Positions 8,595-18,808 of a stretch of DNA of 64,000 nucleotides are shown here, piece after piece; positions within the stretch are counted from its first letter, which is position 1, and each line of letters starts with the position of its first letter. The translations under genes and the position numbers were made by a program. The notes under the pieces are model-generated. The model was not told where the DNA came from. It saw nothing but the letters and a program-made list of their open reading frames with translations, and made no database searches. Source of the DNA: Arthrobacter horti (GTDB lineage Bacteria; Actinomycetota; Actinomycetes; Actinomycetales; Micrococcaceae); NCBI RefSeq assembly GCF_030731045.1, contig NZ_JAVALS010000001.1, positions 124,001 through 188,000 on the forward strand, written 5' to 3'.

Positions 8595-9365
8595 ATGACC
8601 TCCGCGAACACCACCGTGCCCCGTTCCGCCCTCGTCACCGGAGCCAGCACCGGCATCGGCGAGGCCACTGTCCGCCGGCTCCGTGCGGACGGCTGGACCG
8701 TGTTCGCCGTCGCACGCCGTGAAGACCGACTCGCGGCGCTCGCGGAGGAGACCGGCGCCGTCGCACTCACCGCGGATATCGCGGAGGACGACGACGTCGC
8801 GCGCCTCCTTGCGATCGTCGGCGAAACAGGCGGCATCGACACCCTCGTCAACGTCGCCGGGGGAGCACGCGGTGCGGACCGCGTGGCCGAGGCGTCTGTG
8901 GAGGACTGGGAGTGGATGTTCCGCGTCAACGTTCTGGGCACCCTCAAGCTGACCCGTGCCTTCCTCCCGATGCTCCGGGCCACGGGCCACGGCACCGTCC
9001 TGAATGTCACGTCCACCGCCGGCCACGTCGCCTACGAGGGCGGCGCCGGCTACAACGCGGCCAAGTTCGGCCAGGCCGCCCTCAATGACGCCCTGCGCCT
9101 GGAAGAGGCCGAGCACAACGTCCGCGTCATCGAGGTGGCACCGGGCCTGGTCCAGACGGAGGAGTTCGCCCTGCGGCGCCTGGGCGATGCGGACGCCGCC
9201 GCCAAGGTTTACCAGGGCGTGGAGAGCCCGCTGCTCGCCGAGGACGTCGCGGATCTGATCGCCTACGCGGTCCAGGCGCCGCACCATGTGAACCTGGCGC
9301 ACGTCACCATCCGCCCGGTGGCCCAGCCCGCAGCCCACAAGCTCCTGCGCGGCCCGCTCGGCTGA
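8595..9365 (+). CDS. Short-chain dehydrogenase/reductase
   Basis: A 256-aa classical SDR. The cofactor motif TGASTGIG is at 15-22, the NVAGG-type structural motif near 86-90, and the catalytic Ser140, Tyr153 and Lys157 (YNAAK) are all present. Arg41-Arg42 after beta-2 favours NADP(H). It resembles YdfG-like serine/3-hydroxy acid dehydrogenases. The substrate is unknown. It is probably translated from a leaderless mRNA. Confidence 0.88.
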   Translation: MTSANTTVPRSALVTGASTGIGEATVRRLRADGWTVFAVARREDRLAALAEETGAVALTADIAEDDDVARLLAIVGETGGIDTLVNVAGGARGADRVAEASVEDWEWMFRVNVLGTLKLTRAFLPMLRATGHGTVLNVTSTAGHVAYEGGAGYNAAKFGQAALNDALRLEEAEHNVRVIEVAPGLVQTEEFALRRLGDADAAAKVYQGVESPLLAEDVADLIAYAVQAPHHVNLAHVTIRPVAQPAAHKLLRGPLG

Positions 9366-9474
9366 CTACTCCTTCCCGGGGGCGCCGCTCATCACGCCTG
9401 ATAGCGAGTTCAGCGAGGAGCGGCGGGCATCGGAGGCGCCCGGGCGCGGGGACCCAGGCCGGGCGCCCATCCGC

Positions 9475-9480
9475 TAAACT
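9475..9480 (+). promoter_or_regulatory. ileS: -10 box for the ileS T-box transcript
   Basis: TAAACT about 7 bp before the presumed start of the T-box leader. The -35 region is not convincing. Confidence 0.5.
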
Positions 9481-9486
9481 GGACAC

Positions 9487-9720
9487 AAAGCACCGACCCG
9501 GCCATCACCGGTGAGCTTCCGGAAGAAAACCCGCACCACGCGTCGTCGTACGCGCCAGCGGGTGAGTAGAACCGGACGGGCGCGCCCGTCACAGCGTCTC
9601 AATGAGAGGCCACCGGCCCGCGTGAGCGGGACGGGGGCAAGCGGGGTGGTACCGCGCCACCTGTCCCCAGCGGCAGGGAAGCGTCCTCGCGGTTGCACGC
9701 CGTAAACGCCAGGACGCCAC
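9487..9720 (+). ncRNA. T-box riboswitch (translational), Ile specifier
   Basis: The leader senses uncharged tRNA-Ile and controls ileS translation. The conserved T-box GGGGTGGTACCGCG lies at 9643-9656. The specifier triplet ATC (Ile) is at 9504-9506, next to a very short stem (CCGG...CCGG), the ultrashort Stem I layout known from actinobacterial ileS leaders. An S-turn-like AGTAGAA occurs downstream. GCGTCCT (9681-9687) is exactly complementary to AGGACGC (9711-9717), which covers the Shine-Dalgarno. The same segment can instead pair with the T-box (GGGG 9643-9646 with CCTC 9685-9688; GCG 9654-9656 with CGT 9682-9684). This makes an antisequestrator/sequestrator switch. Confidence 0.92.
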
Positions 9721-9721
9721 A

Positions 9722-12700
9722 GTGACCATTTACCCCAAGGTCTCCTCCAGCGAGGATCGCACCGTCTCCGCCTCCGTCCGCTTCCCCGAGATCGAGAAGC
9801 GCATCCTCAAGTACTGGGATGAGGACGGCACCTTCCAGGCCAGCATCGATCAGCGTGACGCCGGGGTCGATGGGAGCAACGAGTTCGTCTTCTATGACGG
9901 CCCGCCCTTCGCCAACGGCCTGCCGCACTACGGCCACCTTCTGACCGGCTACGCCAAGGACCTGGTGGGCCGCTACCAGACCCAGCGCGGCAAGCGTGTG
10001 GAGCGCCGCTTCGGCTGGGACACCCACGGCCTGCCCGCCGAGCTGGAGGCCATGAAGCAGCTGGGCATGACGGACAAGACCCAGATCGCCGCCATGGGCA
10101 TCGACAAGTTCAACGACGCCTGCCGCGCCTCCGTCATGAAGTACGCGGATGAGTGGAAGGACTACGTCCGCGCTCAGGCCCGCTGGGTGGACTTCGAGAA
10201 CGACTACAAGACGCTCAACGTCGAGTACATGGAATCCGTCATCTGGGCCTTCAAGCAGCTGCATGAGAAGGGTCTGACCTACAACGGCTACCGCGTCCTC
10301 CCGTACTGCTGGAAGGATGAGACGCCGCTCTCCAACCATGAGCTGCGCATGGACGACGACGTCTACAAGAACCGTCAGGACCAGACCGTCACGGTCACCT
10401 TCCCCATCGTGGCGGGAGAGAACCCGGTCTCCCAGGAGCTGGAAGGCGTCCTGGCCCTCGCCTGGACCACCACGCCCTGGACCCTCCCCACCAACGCCGC
10501 GCTCGCCGTCGGCCCTGAGATCCAGTACGCCGTGGTTCCGGTGGGACCGAACGGCGTCAAGGCCTCCGAGGTGCCCGCCGACGCGCGCTTCCTGATCGCC
10601 GCGGATCTGCTGGGCGCCTATGCCAAGGATCTGGGCTACGACGACGCCGCTGCCGCCACCGAGGCGGTCACCGCCACCTACACGGGCGCCCAGCTCGAGG
10701 GCGTGGGCTACCAGCGCCTCTGGGACGACTTCGCCGATGCGGAGAAGTACGGCACCGAGAACGCCTGGCGCATCCTGGTGGCCGACTACGTCACCACCAC
10801 CGACGGCACCGGCCTGGTTCACCAGGCCCCCGCCTACGGTGAGGATGACCAGAAGGTCTGTGAAGCCAACGGCATCCCCGTGGTCCTCTCCGTGGATGAG
10901 GGCGCCAAGTTCCTCCCGCTGTTCAAGCACGGCGAGCTGGCCGACATCGCCGGCGTCCAGGTCTTCGATGCCAACAAGACCATCACCCAGCACCTCAAGG
11001 CCGCCGGCCGTCTGGTCCGCCAGGCCAGCTACGAGCACAGCTACCCGCACTGCTGGCGCTGCCGCACGCCCCTGATCTACCGCGCCGTCTCCTCCTGGTA
11101 CGTCTCCGTGACCACCTTCAAGGACCGCATGCTGGAGCTGAACCAGGACATCAACTGGATCCCCGGCAACGTCAAGGACGGCCAGTTCGGCAAGTGGCTG
11201 GCCAACGCCCGCGACTGGTCCATCTCCCGCAACCGCTTCTGGGGCAGCCCCATCCCGGTGTGGCAGTGCGACGGTGAGGAGTGCGAGCACCGTGAGGTGT
11301 ACGGCTCCCTGGCCGAGATGCAGGAGGCTTTCGGCCGCCTACCCGTCAACCACGCCGGCGAGACGGACCTGCACCGCCCGTTCATCGACGAGCTCACCCG
11401 CGTCCACGAGGGCTGTGGCGGCACGCTGCGCCGTGTGGAGGACGTGCTGGACGTCTGGTTCGACTCAGGCTCCATGCCGTATGGCCAGGTCCACTACCCG
11501 TTCGAGAACGAGGACTGGTTCACCACCCACAACCCGGCGGACTTCATCGTCGAGTACATCGGGCAGACCCGCGGCTGGTTCTACATGCTGCACATCCTGT
11601 CCACCGCGCTCTTCGACCGCCCGGCCTTCCGCAACGTCATCAGCCACGGCATCGTCCTCGGCTCGGACGGGCAGAAGATGTCCAAGTCCCTGCGCAACTA
11701 CCCGGACGTCTCCGAGGTCCTGGACCGTGACGGCTCCGACGCCATGCGCTGGTTCCTCATGTCCAGCCCCATCCTGCGCGGCGGCAACCTGATCGTCACC
11801 GAGCAGGGCATCCGCGACGGCGTCCGCCAGGTGCTGCTGCCCCTGTGGAACGTCTACAGCTTCTTCACCCTCTACTCCAACACCGCCGGCGGCGGCGCCG
11901 GCTACGAGGCGAAGCTCCGTTACGACGGCTACACGGACGAGCTGGACCGCTACCTGCTGGCCAACACGGGTGGGCTCGTGGAGACCGTCAAGGCGTCCCT
12001 GGACGCGTACGACATCTCCGACGCCTGCGACGCGCTGCGCGAGTACCTGGACATGCTCACGAATTGGTACGTCCGCCGCAGCCGCCAGCGCTTCTTCGAC
12101 GAGAACGCCGACGCCTTCGACGCCCTGTACACCGCACTGGAGGCCGTGACCCGGGCCGCCGCCCCGCTCCTGCCGCTCGTAGCGGAGGAGATCTGGCGTG
12201 GCCTCACCGGCGGCCGCTCGGTGCACCTGACCGACTACCCCGAGGCCGCCCTCTTCCCGCAGGATGCCGGGCTCGTCGCCGCGATGGACCGCGTCCAGCA
12301 GATCTGCTCCACCGGTTCCTCCCTCCGCAAGGCCGCCAAGCTGCGCGTGCGCCTGCCGCTGCAGGAGCTCACCGTAGTGGCGCCCGCCGGAGCGACGCTG
12401 GAAGCGTTCGCCGGCGTCGTCGCCGACGAACTCAACGTCCGGAAGGTCCGCGTCCTGGACGCCGAGACCGCGTCCCCGGAGGAGTTCGGCATCGAACAGA
12501 AGCTCGTGGTCAACGCCCGGGCCGCCGGCCCGCGCCTGGGTAAGAACGTCCAGACGGTCATCAAGGCGAGCAAATCCGGAGACTGGTCCGTGGACGACGA
12601 CGGCGTGGTCACCGCGGGCGGTCTGGCGCTCGAGGAGCACGAGTACGTGCTGGAGACCGTGGTCGCCGAGGCGGAGGGCGCCTCCTCGCGTGCAGCGGCT

Positions 12701-12982
12701 GTGCTGCCGGGCGGCGGCTTCGTGGTCCTGAACACCGAAGTCACCCCGGAACTCGAAGCCGAAGGCGTGGCCCGTGACATGATCCGCGCCATCCAGCAGG
12801 CCCGCAAGGACGCCGGTCTGGAGGTCTCGGACCGGATCCGCACGGTGGTGTCCGCCGACGCCGCCACCGTGGCCGCGCTCGGCACCCATGCCGAGCTGGT
12901 CAAGGGGGAGACCCTCTCCCTGGAGCTGGAATTGCAGGAGGCCGCCGAGGCGACCGTGACCGTGGAGAAGGTGCAGGCATGA
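9722..12982 (+). CDS. ileS: Isoleucyl-tRNA synthetase (eukaryote-like type)
   Basis: A 1086-aa class I synthetase that charges tRNA-Ile and edits Val. The HIGH motif is HYGH (69-72) in [16 protein letters not shown], and KMSKS is at 652-656 followed by LRNYPD. This signature pair is typical of the IleS2/eukaryote-like branch, many members of which are naturally mupirocin-tolerant. The GTG start at 9722 directly follows the T-box sequestrator, whose 3' strand contains the AGGA ribosome-binding site. The stop codon overlaps the folC start (ATGA), indicating translational coupling. Confidence 0.96.
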   Translation: MTIYPKVSSSEDRTVSASVRFPEIEKRILKYWDEDGTFQASIDQRDAGVDGSNEFVFYDGPPFANGLPHYGHLLTGYAKDLVGRYQTQRGKRVERRFGWDTHGLPAELEAMKQLGMTDKTQIAAMGIDKFNDACRASVMKYADEWKDYVRAQARWVDFENDYKTLNVEYMESVIWAFKQLHEKGLTYNGYRVLPYCWKDETPLSNHELRMDDDVYKNRQDQTVTVTFPIVAGENPVSQELEGVLALAWTTTPWTLPTNAALAVGPEIQYAVVPVGPNGVKASEVPADARFLIAADLLGAYAKDLGYDDAAAATEAVTATYTGAQLEGVGYQRLWDDFADAEKYGTENAWRILVADYVTTTDGTGLVHQAPAYGEDDQKVCEANGIPVVLSVDEGAKFLPLFKHGELADIAGVQVFDANKTITQHLKAAGRLVRQASYEHSYPHCWRCRTPLIYRAVSSWYVSVTTFKDRMLELNQDINWIPGNVKDGQFGKWLANARDWSISRNRFWGSPIPVWQCDGEECEHREVYGSLAEMQEAFGRLPVNHAGETDLHRPFIDELTRVHEGCGGTLRRVEDVLDVWFDSGSMPYGQVHYPFENEDWFTTHNPADFIVEYIGQTRGWFYMLHILSTALFDRPAFRNVISHGIVLGSDGQKMSKSLRNYPDVSEVLDRDGSDAMRWFLMSSPILRGGNLIVTEQGIRDGVRQVLLPLWNVYSFFTLYSNTAGGGAGYEAKLRYDGYTDELDRYLLANTGGLVETVKASLDAYDISDACDALREYLDMLTNWYVRRSRQRFFDENADAFDALYTALEAVTRAAAPLLPLVAEEIWRGLTGGRSVHLTDYPEAALFPQDAGLVAAMDRVQQICSTGSSLRKAAKLRVRLPLQELTVVAPAGATLEAFAGVVADELNVRKVRVLDAETASPEEFGIEQKLVVNARAAGPRLGKNVQTVIKASKSGDWSVDDDGVVTAGGLALEEHEYVLETVVAEAEGASSRAAAVLPGGGFVVLNTEVTPELEAEGVARDMIRAIQQARKDAGLEVSDRIRTVVSADAATVAALGTHAELVKGETLSLELELQEAAEATVTVEKVQA

Positions 12983-14340
12983 GCGACGAATTCTCGGTGG
13001 AAAGCGTCTACGCGGAACTCCTGGGCCGTGCCCCGGAGAACAAGATGGAACCGCGCCTGGCTCCGCTGTTCCGGGCCATGGAGGTCCTGGGGGAGCCGAA
13101 CAAGGCGTGCCCCATCGTCCACATCACGGGCACGAACGGCAAGACCAGCACCGCCAGGATGATCGAGCGCGGTCTGATGGCCCACGGCCTCACCACCGGC
13201 CGGTACACGAGCCCGCACCTGTCCAAGGTGACGGAGCGCATCAGCGTCAACGGTGAGCCCGTGGATGACGCCACCTTCGTGCGGATCTGGGATGAGATCC
13301 GCCCGTACCTGGCGATCGTGGACTCCGAGCTGGAGGCCGCGTCCCAGCCGCGCCTGACCTACTTCGAGTGCTTGACCATCCTGGCGTACGCGGTGTTCGC
13401 GGACCAGCCGGTGGATGTGGCCGTCATCGAAGTCGGCCTGGGCGGCATCACGGACGCCACCAATGTGGGCGACGGCGCGGTCTCCGTGATCACCCCGATC
13501 TCCCTCGACCACACGGATCTGCTGGGCGACACCACGGGGGAGATCGCCGTGGAGAAGGCCGGCATCATCAAGCCGGGCGGCTTCCTGGTGAGCGCGGCCC
13601 AGCCGCGCGACGCCGCCCAGGTGCTCCTGGAGAAGGCAAGGGAGCTCGACGTCCCGTTCCGCTTCGAGGGCGTCGAGTTCGGCGTGGACTCGCGCTCCGT
13701 GGCCGTCGGCGGACAGCTGGTCACCGTGCAGGGCCTGGCCGGCCGCTACGAGGACCTCTTCGTGCCGCTGCACGGTGCCCACCAGGCGGAGAACGCCGCC
13801 GTGGCCGTGGCCGCGCTGGAGGCGTTCTTCGGCGGTGGCGAGCGTGAGCTGGACCGGGACGTCCTCGTGGAGGCCTTCGCCGAGGTGACCTCCCCGGGCC
13901 GCCTGGAAGTGGTCCGCACCGCCCCCAGCATCATCGTGGACGCCGCCCACAACCCGGACGGCATCCGCGTCTCTGCCGAGGCGCTCCGGGAGGCGTTCAA
14001 CTTCAGCAAGCTCGTGGTGGTCCTGGGCGTCCTTCAGGAGAAGGACGCCGAGGAGATCCTCACCCAGCTCAAGGAGTCCCTGGGAGACCTGGCGGAGGAG
14101 ATCTGCCTGACGCAGTCCACCTCACCACGGGCGATTCCCGCCGCGGAGCTCGCCGAGCTGGCCGTGGACCTCGGCTGGGGCGAGGAGAACGTGCACATCG
14201 CGGAGAAACTGGACGACGCCATCGAATGGGCCGTGGAACGCGCCGAGGCCAATGACGACCTGGCCGGTGGCGTGCTCATCACCGGCTCCATCACCGTGGT
14301 GGCCGAAGCCCGTGTTCTCCTGCAGGCGAAGGAGGCGTGA
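12979..14340 (+). CDS. folC: Dihydrofolate synthase / folylpolyglutamate synthase
   Basis: A 453-aa Mur-ligase-fold enzyme that adds Glu to dihydropteroate and folates using ATP. The P-loop TGTNGKTS is at 50-57. The family motifs [14 protein letters not shown] and the C-terminal domain signature VDAAHNPDG are present. The ATG overlaps the ileS stop by 4 bp, so it is read from the ileS transcript and falls under T-box control unless an internal promoter exists. Confidence 0.95.
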   Translation: MSDEFSVESVYAELLGRAPENKMEPRLAPLFRAMEVLGEPNKACPIVHITGTNGKTSTARMIERGLMAHGLTTGRYTSPHLSKVTERISVNGEPVDDATFVRIWDEIRPYLAIVDSELEAASQPRLTYFECLTILAYAVFADQPVDVAVIEVGLGGITDATNVGDGAVSVITPISLDHTDLLGDTTGEIAVEKAGIIKPGGFLVSAAQPRDAAQVLLEKARELDVPFRFEGVEFGVDSRSVAVGGQLVTVQGLAGRYEDLFVPLHGAHQAENAAVAVAALEAFFGGGERELDRDVLVEAFAEVTSPGRLEVVRTAPSIIVDAAHNPDGIRVSAEALREAFNFSKLVVVLGVLQEKDAEEILTQLKESLGDLAEEICLTQSTSPRAIPAAELAELAVDLGWGEENVHIAEKLDDAIEWAVERAEANDDLAGGVLITGSITVVAEARVLLQAKEA

Positions 14341-14342
14341 GC

Positions 14343-14780
14343 ATGGCGAAACCGACGCGCGCCCAGCGCGAGTGGCGTCCCGGGACCCCCAAGAAGGCAC
14401 GCTCCGTCAAGACCACGTTCGCTTCCACCGTCCTGGTGCTGGAGGCCTTCGTGATGTTCTTCGCCGCCCTGGTGATCTTCGGGCTGCGCAAGAGCGACCC
14501 GATGGCCCCGGTGCTGCTCTGGGTCGGCATCGGGCTGAGTGTGCTGATGATCCTGGCGTGCGCCGTCCTGCGGAAGCCGTGGGGCTACGGCCTGGGCTGG
14601 GCCATCCAGCTGCTGCTGATCGCCGCCGGTTTCCTGGAACCGATGATGTTCCTGATCGGCGTGCTGTTCGCCATCGCGTGGTGGTACGGTCTGCGCGCCG
14701 GCGGCCGGTTGGACGTGGAGCAGAAGCAGCGGGACGCCGAGCAGGCGCGCTGGGAAGCCGAGCATCCGGACGAAGCCTGA
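14343..14780 (+). CDS. DUF4233 membrane protein
   Basis: A 145-aa protein with a basic N-terminus, about four hydrophobic segments (roughly 25-48, 56-77, 84-95 and 98-115) and a charged C-terminal tail. The sequence and its position between folC and ndk match the DUF4233 family, which has no assigned function. The ATG at 14343 is chosen because AAGGAGG (inside folC) is spaced correctly for it; a GTG two codons earlier is too close. Confidence 0.82.
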   Translation: MAKPTRAQREWRPGTPKKARSVKTTFASTVLVLEAFVMFFAALVIFGLRKSDPMAPVLLWVGIGLSVLMILACAVLRKPWGYGLGWAIQLLLIAAGFLEPMMFLIGVLFAIAWWYGLRAGGRLDVEQKQRDAEQARWEAEHPDEA

Positions 14781-14797
14781 GCCGCCGCGGTACCCCA

Positions 14798-14803
14798 TAG
14801 AAT
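14798..14803 (+). promoter_or_regulatory. ndk: -10 box upstream of ndk
   Basis: TAGAAT about 36 bp before the ndk start. The -35 is weak. This would allow ndk to be expressed separately from the ileS-folC transcript. Confidence 0.45.
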
Positions 14804-14838
14804 CGTTACTGAACCGACCCTCTTCATCTGGAGAACCT

Positions 14839-15252
14839 GTGAGCACTGAGCGCACCCTTGTCCTCATCAAGCCTGACGGCGTCCGCCGCCAGCTGTCCGG
14901 CGCCATTCTGGCCCGCATCGAAGCCAAGGGCTATGTCCTGGCCGAGCTGAAGAAGCTGAGCGCCGGCCGCGAGCTGCTGGAGCAGCACTACGCCGAGCAC
15001 GAAGGCAAGCCCTTCTACGAGCCGCTGCTGGAGTTCATGCAGTCCGGCCCCGTCGTCGCCGCCATCTTCGAAGGCGAGCGCGTCATCGAGGGCTTCCGCT
15101 CCCTGGCCGGCGTCACGGATCCGACGACGGCGGCGCCCGGCACCATCCGCGGCGACTTCGGCCGCGACTGGGGCCTGGCCGTGCAGCAGAATCTGGTGCA
15201 CGGCTCCGACTCCGTGGAATCCGCCGAGCGCGAGATCGCCATCTGGTTCTGA
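14839..15252 (+). CDS. ndk: Nucleoside diphosphate kinase
   Basis: A 137-aa enzyme that transfers the gamma-phosphate from ATP to NDPs through a phosphohistidine. The catalytic His121 lies in NLVHGSDS, and the N-terminal [11 protein letters not shown] and the ending [11 protein letters not shown] are characteristic. Length is typical of bacterial Ndk. The GTG start is preceded by CTGGAGAA. It is followed by a long hairpin that separates it from the convergent amidase gene. Confidence 0.97.
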   Translation: MSTERTLVLIKPDGVRRQLSGAILARIEAKGYVLAELKKLSAGRELLEQHYAEHEGKPFYEPLLEFMQSGPVVAAIFEGERVIEGFRSLAGVTDPTTAAPGTIRGDFGRDWGLAVQQNLVHGSDSVESAEREIAIWF

Positions 15253-15266
15253 TCGCTTCCCTGAGA

Positions 15267-15331
15267 CCAACTGGTCGGGTCTATCTGTCGTTATGAGGCT
15301 CTCATCCCGACAGTTAGACCCGACCAGTTGG
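15267..15331. terminator. Long two-arm hairpin between ndk and amidase
   Basis: Arms 15267-15290 and 15308-15331 are 24 nt each with a single mismatch. The loop (15291-15307) itself contains ATGAG/CTCAT. It lies between convergent genes, so it can terminate both transcripts. It is much longer than the other terminators in the window and shares the loop-proximal sequence GTCGTTATGAGGC with GTCGTTGTGAAGGC in the hairpin at 33206-33267. A dispersed repeat family is therefore possible. Confidence 0.75.
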
Positions 15332-15345
15332 CGTTAAGCGAGAGG

Positions 15346-16851
15346 TCACACGGCCAGCGGCCCCTGAACGAAGCCGGCCAGCCGTTCGATTTCGCGCGCC
15401 ACGGCAAGGGCCTCGTGGTCGTGGAAGCGCCGGGCGACCACCTGGATACCGATCGGCAGTCCGTGAGCGTCGTGGCCCACGGGGACCGCGACGCTCGGCA
15501 GGTCCAGGATGCTCACGGCACGGCAGCTGGATGCCAGCTGGCCCCAGGGGACTTCGGTGCCTTCCACCTCCTCGCTGCTGGTGCCGATGAGCGGTGCCGT
15601 GACGCTCGCGACCGGCAGCAGAAGCACCGGGTGACGGTCCAGGAACGCCGTGACAGACGCGAGGACCGCATCACGGCGGAGAGTCGCGTCGAAGAGACTC
15701 GCCAGCGCCTCGGCGGCCGTCCGCCCGGAGAGCGAGGATCGGATGGCGCCGAGGTAGCTGAGAATGCCGGGCGTGATCTCCCCGGACCCCGGCTGCGCCT
15801 GGGCCGCCTGGACCGCGGCATCCACTTCGGGCAGGCCCTCGGCGTCCCGCAGTTCGATGAAGAGACCGGCCGCCTCGTCGAGCCGGGCCGGCCGTTCCTC
15901 CACCACGGACTTCACACTCCCGGCCAGCAGCCCGGCGACCCGGGCCAGCACGGCGACGATGTCGGCGCGCACGGGCACGTTCCCCTCACCCGCGCACCAC
16001 GCGACGTCGAGCTCATTCAGGCGCACCTCGGACGACGGCGGAACCGCCACCGGGACACACAGGGAGTCGACGCCGTCGGGCCCGGCCATCAGCCGGACAA
16101 GGAGCTCGACGTCGGCCACGGTGCGGGCGATGGGTCCCACCGTCATGTGCCGGTGCAGGAAGGACGCGGAGTTGGGCGGGCCGATGGGGCTGGTCACATC
16201 GTAGGGGAGTGCGCCGGTGCCGGGCAGGAGCCCGATGCTGGGCCGCATGCTCACCACGCCCGTGCAGTGCGCGGGCCAGCGGATCGACCCGCCGAGGTCC
16301 GTCCCGATACCGAAGCTGGAGAGACCTGCGGCGACGGCCGCCGCCTCTCCGCCGGTGGAGCCGCCCGGGGTGCGGTCCAGGTCGAGCGGATTGCGGGTGT
16401 CGCCGAAGAGGAGGTTGCCGGCGTGGATGTCGACGGCGAACTCGGAGGTGTTGGTCTTCCCCAGCAGGATGGCGCCCGCCGCGAGGATCCGTTCAACGGT
16501 GGGTGCGGTGCTCTCCGGCACGTAGCCGGCCAGGATCGTGGAACCGGCGGTTGCGGGGAGACCCGCGACGGCGAGGGTGTCCTTCACGGTGAACGGCACA
16601 CCGTGCAGCGGGCCGAGGAGCTCTCCCCGGGCGTGGGCCTCGTCAGCCCGGGCCGCTGCGTCGAGGGCGTCGCGCCGCAGCTCGGACAGTCCGGGGGAGA
16701 CGATCGCACCGATCCGGCCGTTGAGGCGTTCGATGCGGTCCAGGCGCTCGGTGACAGCCTGGGTGGCCGTGACGGTCCCGTCGCGGAGCGCCTGCGCGAG
16801 TTCGACGACGGACAGGTCCTGCAGGGGTTTGGTCGAGGTGGCGGGGTTCAT
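15346..16851 (-). CDS. Amidase signature family hydrolase
   Basis: A 501-aa amidase with the Ser-cisSer-Lys triad visible: Lys90 (FTVKDT), cis-Ser165 (PGGSTGGEAAA) and nucleophile Ser189 (DLGGSIRWPA). The family hydrolyses amides, from indoleacetamide to aryl and peptide amides. GatA is unlikely, as no gatB or gatC is nearby. AAGGA directly abuts a first ATG (16857), leaving the second ATG (16851) at proper spacing, so 16851 is chosen. It lies 83 bp after an MFS transporter gene on the same strand, suggesting uptake and hydrolysis of an amide substrate. Confidence 0.88.
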   Translation of the reverse strand: MNPATSTKPLQDLSVVELAQALRDGTVTATQAVTERLDRIERLNGRIGAIVSPGLSELRRDALDAAARADEAHARGELLGPLHGVPFTVKDTLAVAGLPATAGSTILAGYVPESTAPTVERILAAGAILLGKTNTSEFAVDIHAGNLLFGDTRNPLDLDRTPGGSTGGEAAAVAAGLSSFGIGTDLGGSIRWPAHCTGVVSMRPSIGLLPGTGALPYDVTSPIGPPNSASFLHRHMTVGPIARTVADVELLVRLMAGPDGVDSLCVPVAVPPSSEVRLNELDVAWCAGEGNVPVRADIVAVLARVAGLLAGSVKSVVEERPARLDEAAGLFIELRDAEGLPEVDAAVQAAQAQPGSGEITPGILSYLGAIRSSLSGRTAAEALASLFDATLRRDAVLASVTAFLDRHPVLLLPVASVTAPLIGTSSEEVEGTEVPWGQLASSCRAVSILDLPSVAVPVGHDAHGLPIGIQVVARRFHDHEALAVAREIERLAGFVQGPLAV

Positions 16852-16934
16852 GCTCATTCCTTGTCGAAGTCACGGCGTCAGGCCGGCGCACGTCCATCAT
16901 GGTCGCGCGCCGGCCCGGGGTTTGTGCGGACCGT

Positions 16935-18458
16935 TCAGCTTCTCAGCGTGTCCGGTCCCGCGGTTCTGGGCTGCACGACTGCGGTGCTGGCCGGGGAGGC
17001 GGTCACCGTGGCCGGGACGGCCTCCAGCTCTTCGACGGTGTCGTCCAGCTCGGAGATCTGCTCCAGGGAGCGCCCGAGGGTCTCCGGACCGAACTTCACG
17101 GCGACGGCGGCGATCAGGTACATCGCCACGACCATGCCGAAGATCCCGAATGCTCCGAAGGACTCCAGGACCTTGCCGGCGAACGGCGGGATGATCGAGC
17201 CGGCCATGGAGGCGATGAAGACTGAGGCGCCGACGCCGAAGGCACGGACGCGGGTGGGGTACATCTCCGGGGCCCAGACCCAGATGAGGGTGTTCAGGAC
17301 CATGGACATGAGCTGGAAGAGCGAGCCGAAGAGCAGGACCAGGCCGAGGTTCGGCGACATGACGAAGCCGATGGCGGTGACGACGGCGCCGAGGCAGCCG
17401 TAGCCCAGGACGATCTTGCGGCGCCACTGGTGGGCGCCGAAGGCACCGAGGATGGAGCCGATCAGACCTCCGGCGTTGATGACCAGGGTGAAGCCGAGGC
17501 TGGTGGCCACGCCGTAGCCTTCCTTGACCAGGATGGACGGCATGAAGATGGTGATGGTGTCCTGCGCGCCGAAGGCCATGAAGGACACGATCCACAGGAC
17601 CGCCGTGCGGCGGCGGAGGGCGCCGCGGAAGATGTCCAGAAGGCGGACGGACTCCTTGAGCGTGGTGCGGCCTTCCGGCGTCTTGACGAACTCGTGGACC
17701 GGGCCGCCGTCATTGCGGAGCCGGCTGCGGGAGAGCAGGCTCAGGACGGTGTTGGCCTCGTGCACCTGGCCGCGGGTCAGCAGGTAGCGGGGGCTTTCCG
17801 GCATGTAGCGGCGGTAGACGAAGACCAGGAGGGCCGGCACGGCGAGGACGCCCAGGAGCCAGCGCCAGCTCACATCGTCGCCACCGAACAGCTGTCCGCC
17901 CGGTACCAGGATGGCCCAGGAGAGAGCGCTGGAGAGGAAGATCCCGAGGCCTCCGCCGGCCACCTGGACGATCGCGGTGCAGGCGCCGCGGACCTTGGTG
18001 GGCACCATCTCGGAGACGATCGTAACGCCGGTGTTGAGCTCGCCGCCCAGGCCGATGCCGACCAGGATGCGTCCGATCACCAGGACAGTGAAGTCCGGGG
18101 CGAAGGCACAGACCAGGGCACCGAGCGTGTAGAGAGCCAGGTTGTACAGGTACGTGACCTTGCGGCCCCAGAGATCACCTGCGATGCCTGCCAGCAGACA
18201 GCCCGCGGCGACCCCGCCGAAGGTGGCGGTGCTCATGAGACCCACCTGGAGGTCCTGCAGGTGCCAGACCCGCTGGATCGCCGGGGCGGCGTAGCCGATG
18301 TTGAACTGCTCGATGGCGTCGAAGATGGTGCCGATCGCCACGAGCAGGATGATGATCTTCTGGGCCTTGCTGAGCCCGATGCGATCCATGGCATCGGCGA
18401 GCTGGGAATGCTGCTGCTGAGAAAGTGCGATGTCTTCCGGCGTGAGCTGAGTGCTCAA
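16935..18458 (-). CDS. MFS transporter (sugar/metabolite:H+ symporter type)
   Basis: A 507-aa protein with about 12 membrane helices. It shows the loop 2-3 motif GDLWGRK, the mid-loop PESPRYLLTRG and the C-terminal PETLG, all signatures of the sugar-porter/metabolite:H+ symporter branch. The substrate is unknown. The TTG at 18458 is proposed as the start because AAGGGAGA precedes it; the ATG at 18497 has no ribosome-binding site. It is probably cotranscribed with the downstream amidase from the promoter at 18646-18674. Confidence 0.85.
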   Translation of the reverse strand: MSTQLTPEDIALSQQQHSQLADAMDRIGLSKAQKIIILLVAIGTIFDAIEQFNIGYAAPAIQRVWHLQDLQVGLMSTATFGGVAAGCLLAGIAGDLWGRKVTYLYNLALYTLGALVCAFAPDFTVLVIGRILVGIGLGGELNTGVTIVSEMVPTKVRGACTAIVQVAGGGLGIFLSSALSWAILVPGGQLFGGDDVSWRWLLGVLAVPALLVFVYRRYMPESPRYLLTRGQVHEANTVLSLLSRSRLRNDGGPVHEFVKTPEGRTTLKESVRLLDIFRGALRRRTAVLWIVSFMAFGAQDTITIFMPSILVKEGYGVATSLGFTLVINAGGLIGSILGAFGAHQWRRKIVLGYGCLGAVVTAIGFVMSPNLGLVLLFGSLFQLMSMVLNTLIWVWAPEMYPTRVRAFGVGASVFIASMAGSIIPPFAGKVLESFGAFGIFGMVVAMYLIAAVAVKFGPETLGRSLEQISELDDTVEELEAVPATVTASPASTAVVQPRTAGPDTLRS

Positions 18459-18616
18459 GGGGAGTCTCCCTTCTGCGGCAGGCCGGGTGGGGGCCACGTG
18501 CCTGCATCGTTGGAGGCGAACCGTGCGCCGAGCCGATGTGCTGCAGCGGGCGGTCTTCGCGCCAATGCGTTCCGGGCTCCAGCCGCCGAAGGTGGGGTGC
18601 TACTGGAGGGGAGCAG

Positions 18617-18641
18617 TTGGGATCCCGGATTGGGATCCCAA
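18617..18641 (-). promoter_or_regulatory. Twin palindromic operator of the MFS-amidase operon
   Basis: TTGGGATCCC (18617-18626) and the perfect 12-bp palindrome TTGGGATCCCAA (18630-18641); the GGGATCCC cores are spaced 13 bp apart. The second copy starts just downstream of the -10 box, where a bound protein would block initiation. The cognate regulator is not adjacent. Confidence 0.65.
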
Positions 18642-18645
18642 AATC

Positions 18646-18674
18646 ACCATAGTGTGACGTGGAACACGCGTCAA
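18646..18674 (-). promoter_or_regulatory. Promoter of the MFS-amidase operon
   Basis: TTGACG (18669-18674) and TATGGT (18646-18651) separated by exactly 17 bp on the minus strand. One of the best sigma-70-type promoters in the window. Confidence 0.7.
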
Positions 18675-18740
18675 GGAGGTTCTGAAAAGTCGTCCACAAA
18701 TTTGTCACAAACATGACAAGAACGCGCGCTCGCGGGAGCG

Positions 18741-18791
18741 CCCTTGCCGGAAAACGGCAAGGGCCGGTCCCGGGGAATCCCGGACCGGCCC
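18741..18791 (-). terminator. Double hairpin terminator after the VKOR gene
   Basis: CCCTTGCCG-GAAAA-CGGCAAGGG (18741-18763), adjoining GGCCGGTCC (18762-18770) / GGACCGGCC (18782-18790). Both sit directly after the VKOR-family stop codon on the minus strand and share 2 bp. Confidence 0.75.
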
Positions 18792-18808
18792 TCAGGAGCA
18801 CCTGTCGA

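Noticed and set aside
9599..11290. Long minus-strand open frames antisense to ileS (also 11465-12889 and 12235-13950)
   Set aside because: Same GC-driven antisense effect; composition is low-complexity, and they cross the T-box and the ileS catalytic motifs.
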